A stretch of DNA of 7,376 nt, taken from Vibrio tasmaniensis 1F-187 (GTDB lineage: Bacteria > Pseudomonadota > Gammaproteobacteria > Enterobacterales > Vibrionaceae). The notes beneath the pieces were generated by a model. It saw only the letters and a list, made by a program, of their open reading frames with translations. It was not told the origin of the DNA and ran no database searches. Positions 6,609-7,376 of the stretch are shown here, piece after piece (position 1 is the first letter of the stretch; each line of letters begins with the position of its first letter). The DNA is taken from contig NZ_AJZM02000133.1 of NCBI RefSeq assembly GCF_000272405.2, positions 1 to 7,376 of the forward strand, written 5' to 3'. Position numbers and translations under genes: made by a program.

Positions 6609-7376
6609 GCAGTTTTCTCAAAAGATCAATATGGCAGATAAGTGTTATCTGACTTTCTCTACGATAATTTCCACTCTATTTGGCTTGGTACTGCCCTTCT
6701 CTATACTCATCATTTTCGACCGAGTATTACCCAACCAAGCACAAGATACGTTGTTCTTATTATTCGCGATTATCTTGATTTCTATCTTCCTCGACTACCA
6801 CCTGAAAAATCAGGAAGAAAAGATTTCCTCTGTCATCATGAGGCAGTTTGAGACCAACTTAACCAACAAGGTGTTCCAATCAATCTGTTTGGCTGAAATC
6901 TCTAAATTTCGCCGCTTAGAACCGGGCGAATACCTCGAACGAATCTCAACCATTCCTGAGCTGAAAACCTTCTTTGGTGGGGAATCGGTTCGAGCGCTGA
7001 TCAACCTTGCCGTCAGCGTCATAACCATCCTCATCATCGGCCTTATCAACATATGGGCTGGCGTGACGCTTCTGATTGCCTCGCTCATTTTAGCTATTTT
7101 CGCTTGGAGCCTTTCTAAGCAAAAGATTGGAAGCTTACAAAACAAGTCCGATATAGAGGGATTAACGACGTCCAAGATCATTGAAATCATTTCTAGCCCG
7201 CTGGATATCAAAGCACGAAACATGGAATACCGCGTTGAAAGCCTGATGACACAAATGGTCGAGGAACGTGAAGTTGAAAACATCAAATACGAACAGATTG
7301 AATCGAATTTTGGCTTGATCTTAGCGCTCATCCAACAACTCTCAATTGCTTGTGTTGTGGTGGTATTGGCAACAGC
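6598..7376 (+). CDS. Type I secretion ABC exporter, transmembrane domain (C-terminus beyond window)
   Basis: An open frame of 259 complete codons runs off the right edge. It begins directly with the ABC exporter membrane domain. Hydrophobic helices lie at about 19-40, 52-68, 136-153, 154-171 and 239-259. The loop after the first helix, IFDRVLPNQAQDTL, matches the (F/Y)D(R/K)VLPN segment of type I secretion and bacteriocin exporters. The LEPGEYLERI segment at 107-116 corresponds to the intracellular loop that usually reads RPxGEL..R. The nucleotide-binding domain, with its Walker motifs, would lie past the window end and cannot be checked. There is no N-terminal C39 peptidase or peptidase-like domain of the HlyB type. 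With the HlyD and TolC proteins encoded just upstream, it completes the export channel, with the adhesin as the likely cargo (inference). Confidence 0.88.
   Translation, partial: MQTEQFSQKINMADKCYLTFSTIISTLFGLVLPFSILIIFDRVLPNQAQDTLFLLFAIILISIFLDYHLKNQEEKISSVIMRQFETNLTNKVFQSICLAEISKFRRLEPGEYLERISTIPELKTFFGGESVRALINLAVSVITILIIGLINIWAGVTLLIASLILAIFAWSLSKQKIGSLQNKSDIEGLTTSKIIEIISSPLDIKARNMEYRVESLMTQMVEEREVENIKYEQIESNFGLILALIQQLSIACVVVVLAT

Noticed and set aside
6642..6851. Plus-strand open frame of 69 codons
   Set aside because: It overlaps the ABC exporter in another frame, with no ribosome binding site or recognisable features.
6810..7331. Minus-strand open frame of 173 codons
   Set aside because: It is antisense to the ABC membrane domain, which has conserved exporter motifs and a strong ribosome binding site. 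No independent coding evidence is seen.

Overview
The window looks chromosomal and gammaproteobacterial, most likely from a Vibrio or a close relative. This rests on moderate GC content, codon use, and the gene set: a giant cadherin-like repeat adhesin beside a type I secretion system (T1SS). The genus is inferred from general resemblance only, not from a marker gene.

Layout. Positions 1-1073 (minus strand) hold the start of a very large secreted protein that runs off the left edge. It has a long acidic low-complexity N-terminus, then tandem cadherin-like repeats of about 96 residues. A 186-base AT-rich intergenic region (1074-1259) separates it from a divergent plus-strand operon of at least five genes. 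In order these are a 120-residue Hpt-like protein (1260-1622), an HlyD-type membrane fusion protein (1625-2974), a membrane-bound hybrid-histidine-kinase-like protein (2978-5209), a TolC-type outer membrane channel (5184-6608), and an inner-membrane ABC exporter that runs off the right edge (6598-7376). Gaps in the operon are 2 and 3 bases, or the genes overlap by 26 and 11 bases, so it is almost certainly one transcript.

How they fit together. HlyD, TolC and the ABC protein are the three parts of a complete T1SS. The divergent repeat protein is its obvious candidate substrate. Two signalling-type genes sit inside the secretion operon, and both appear to have lost their phospho-accepting histidine. 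The Hpt-like protein has Lys54 where the histidine is expected. The kinase-like protein has Tyr269 in its H-box and no recognisable G-boxes, and its first receiver domain is degenerate, yet its C-terminal receiver keeps every canonical residue.

This suggests a pseudo-phosphorelay, or a scaffold that senses something in the periplasm and is built into an adhesin secretion locus. It is the most interesting feature of the window. Its function is inferred, not shown.
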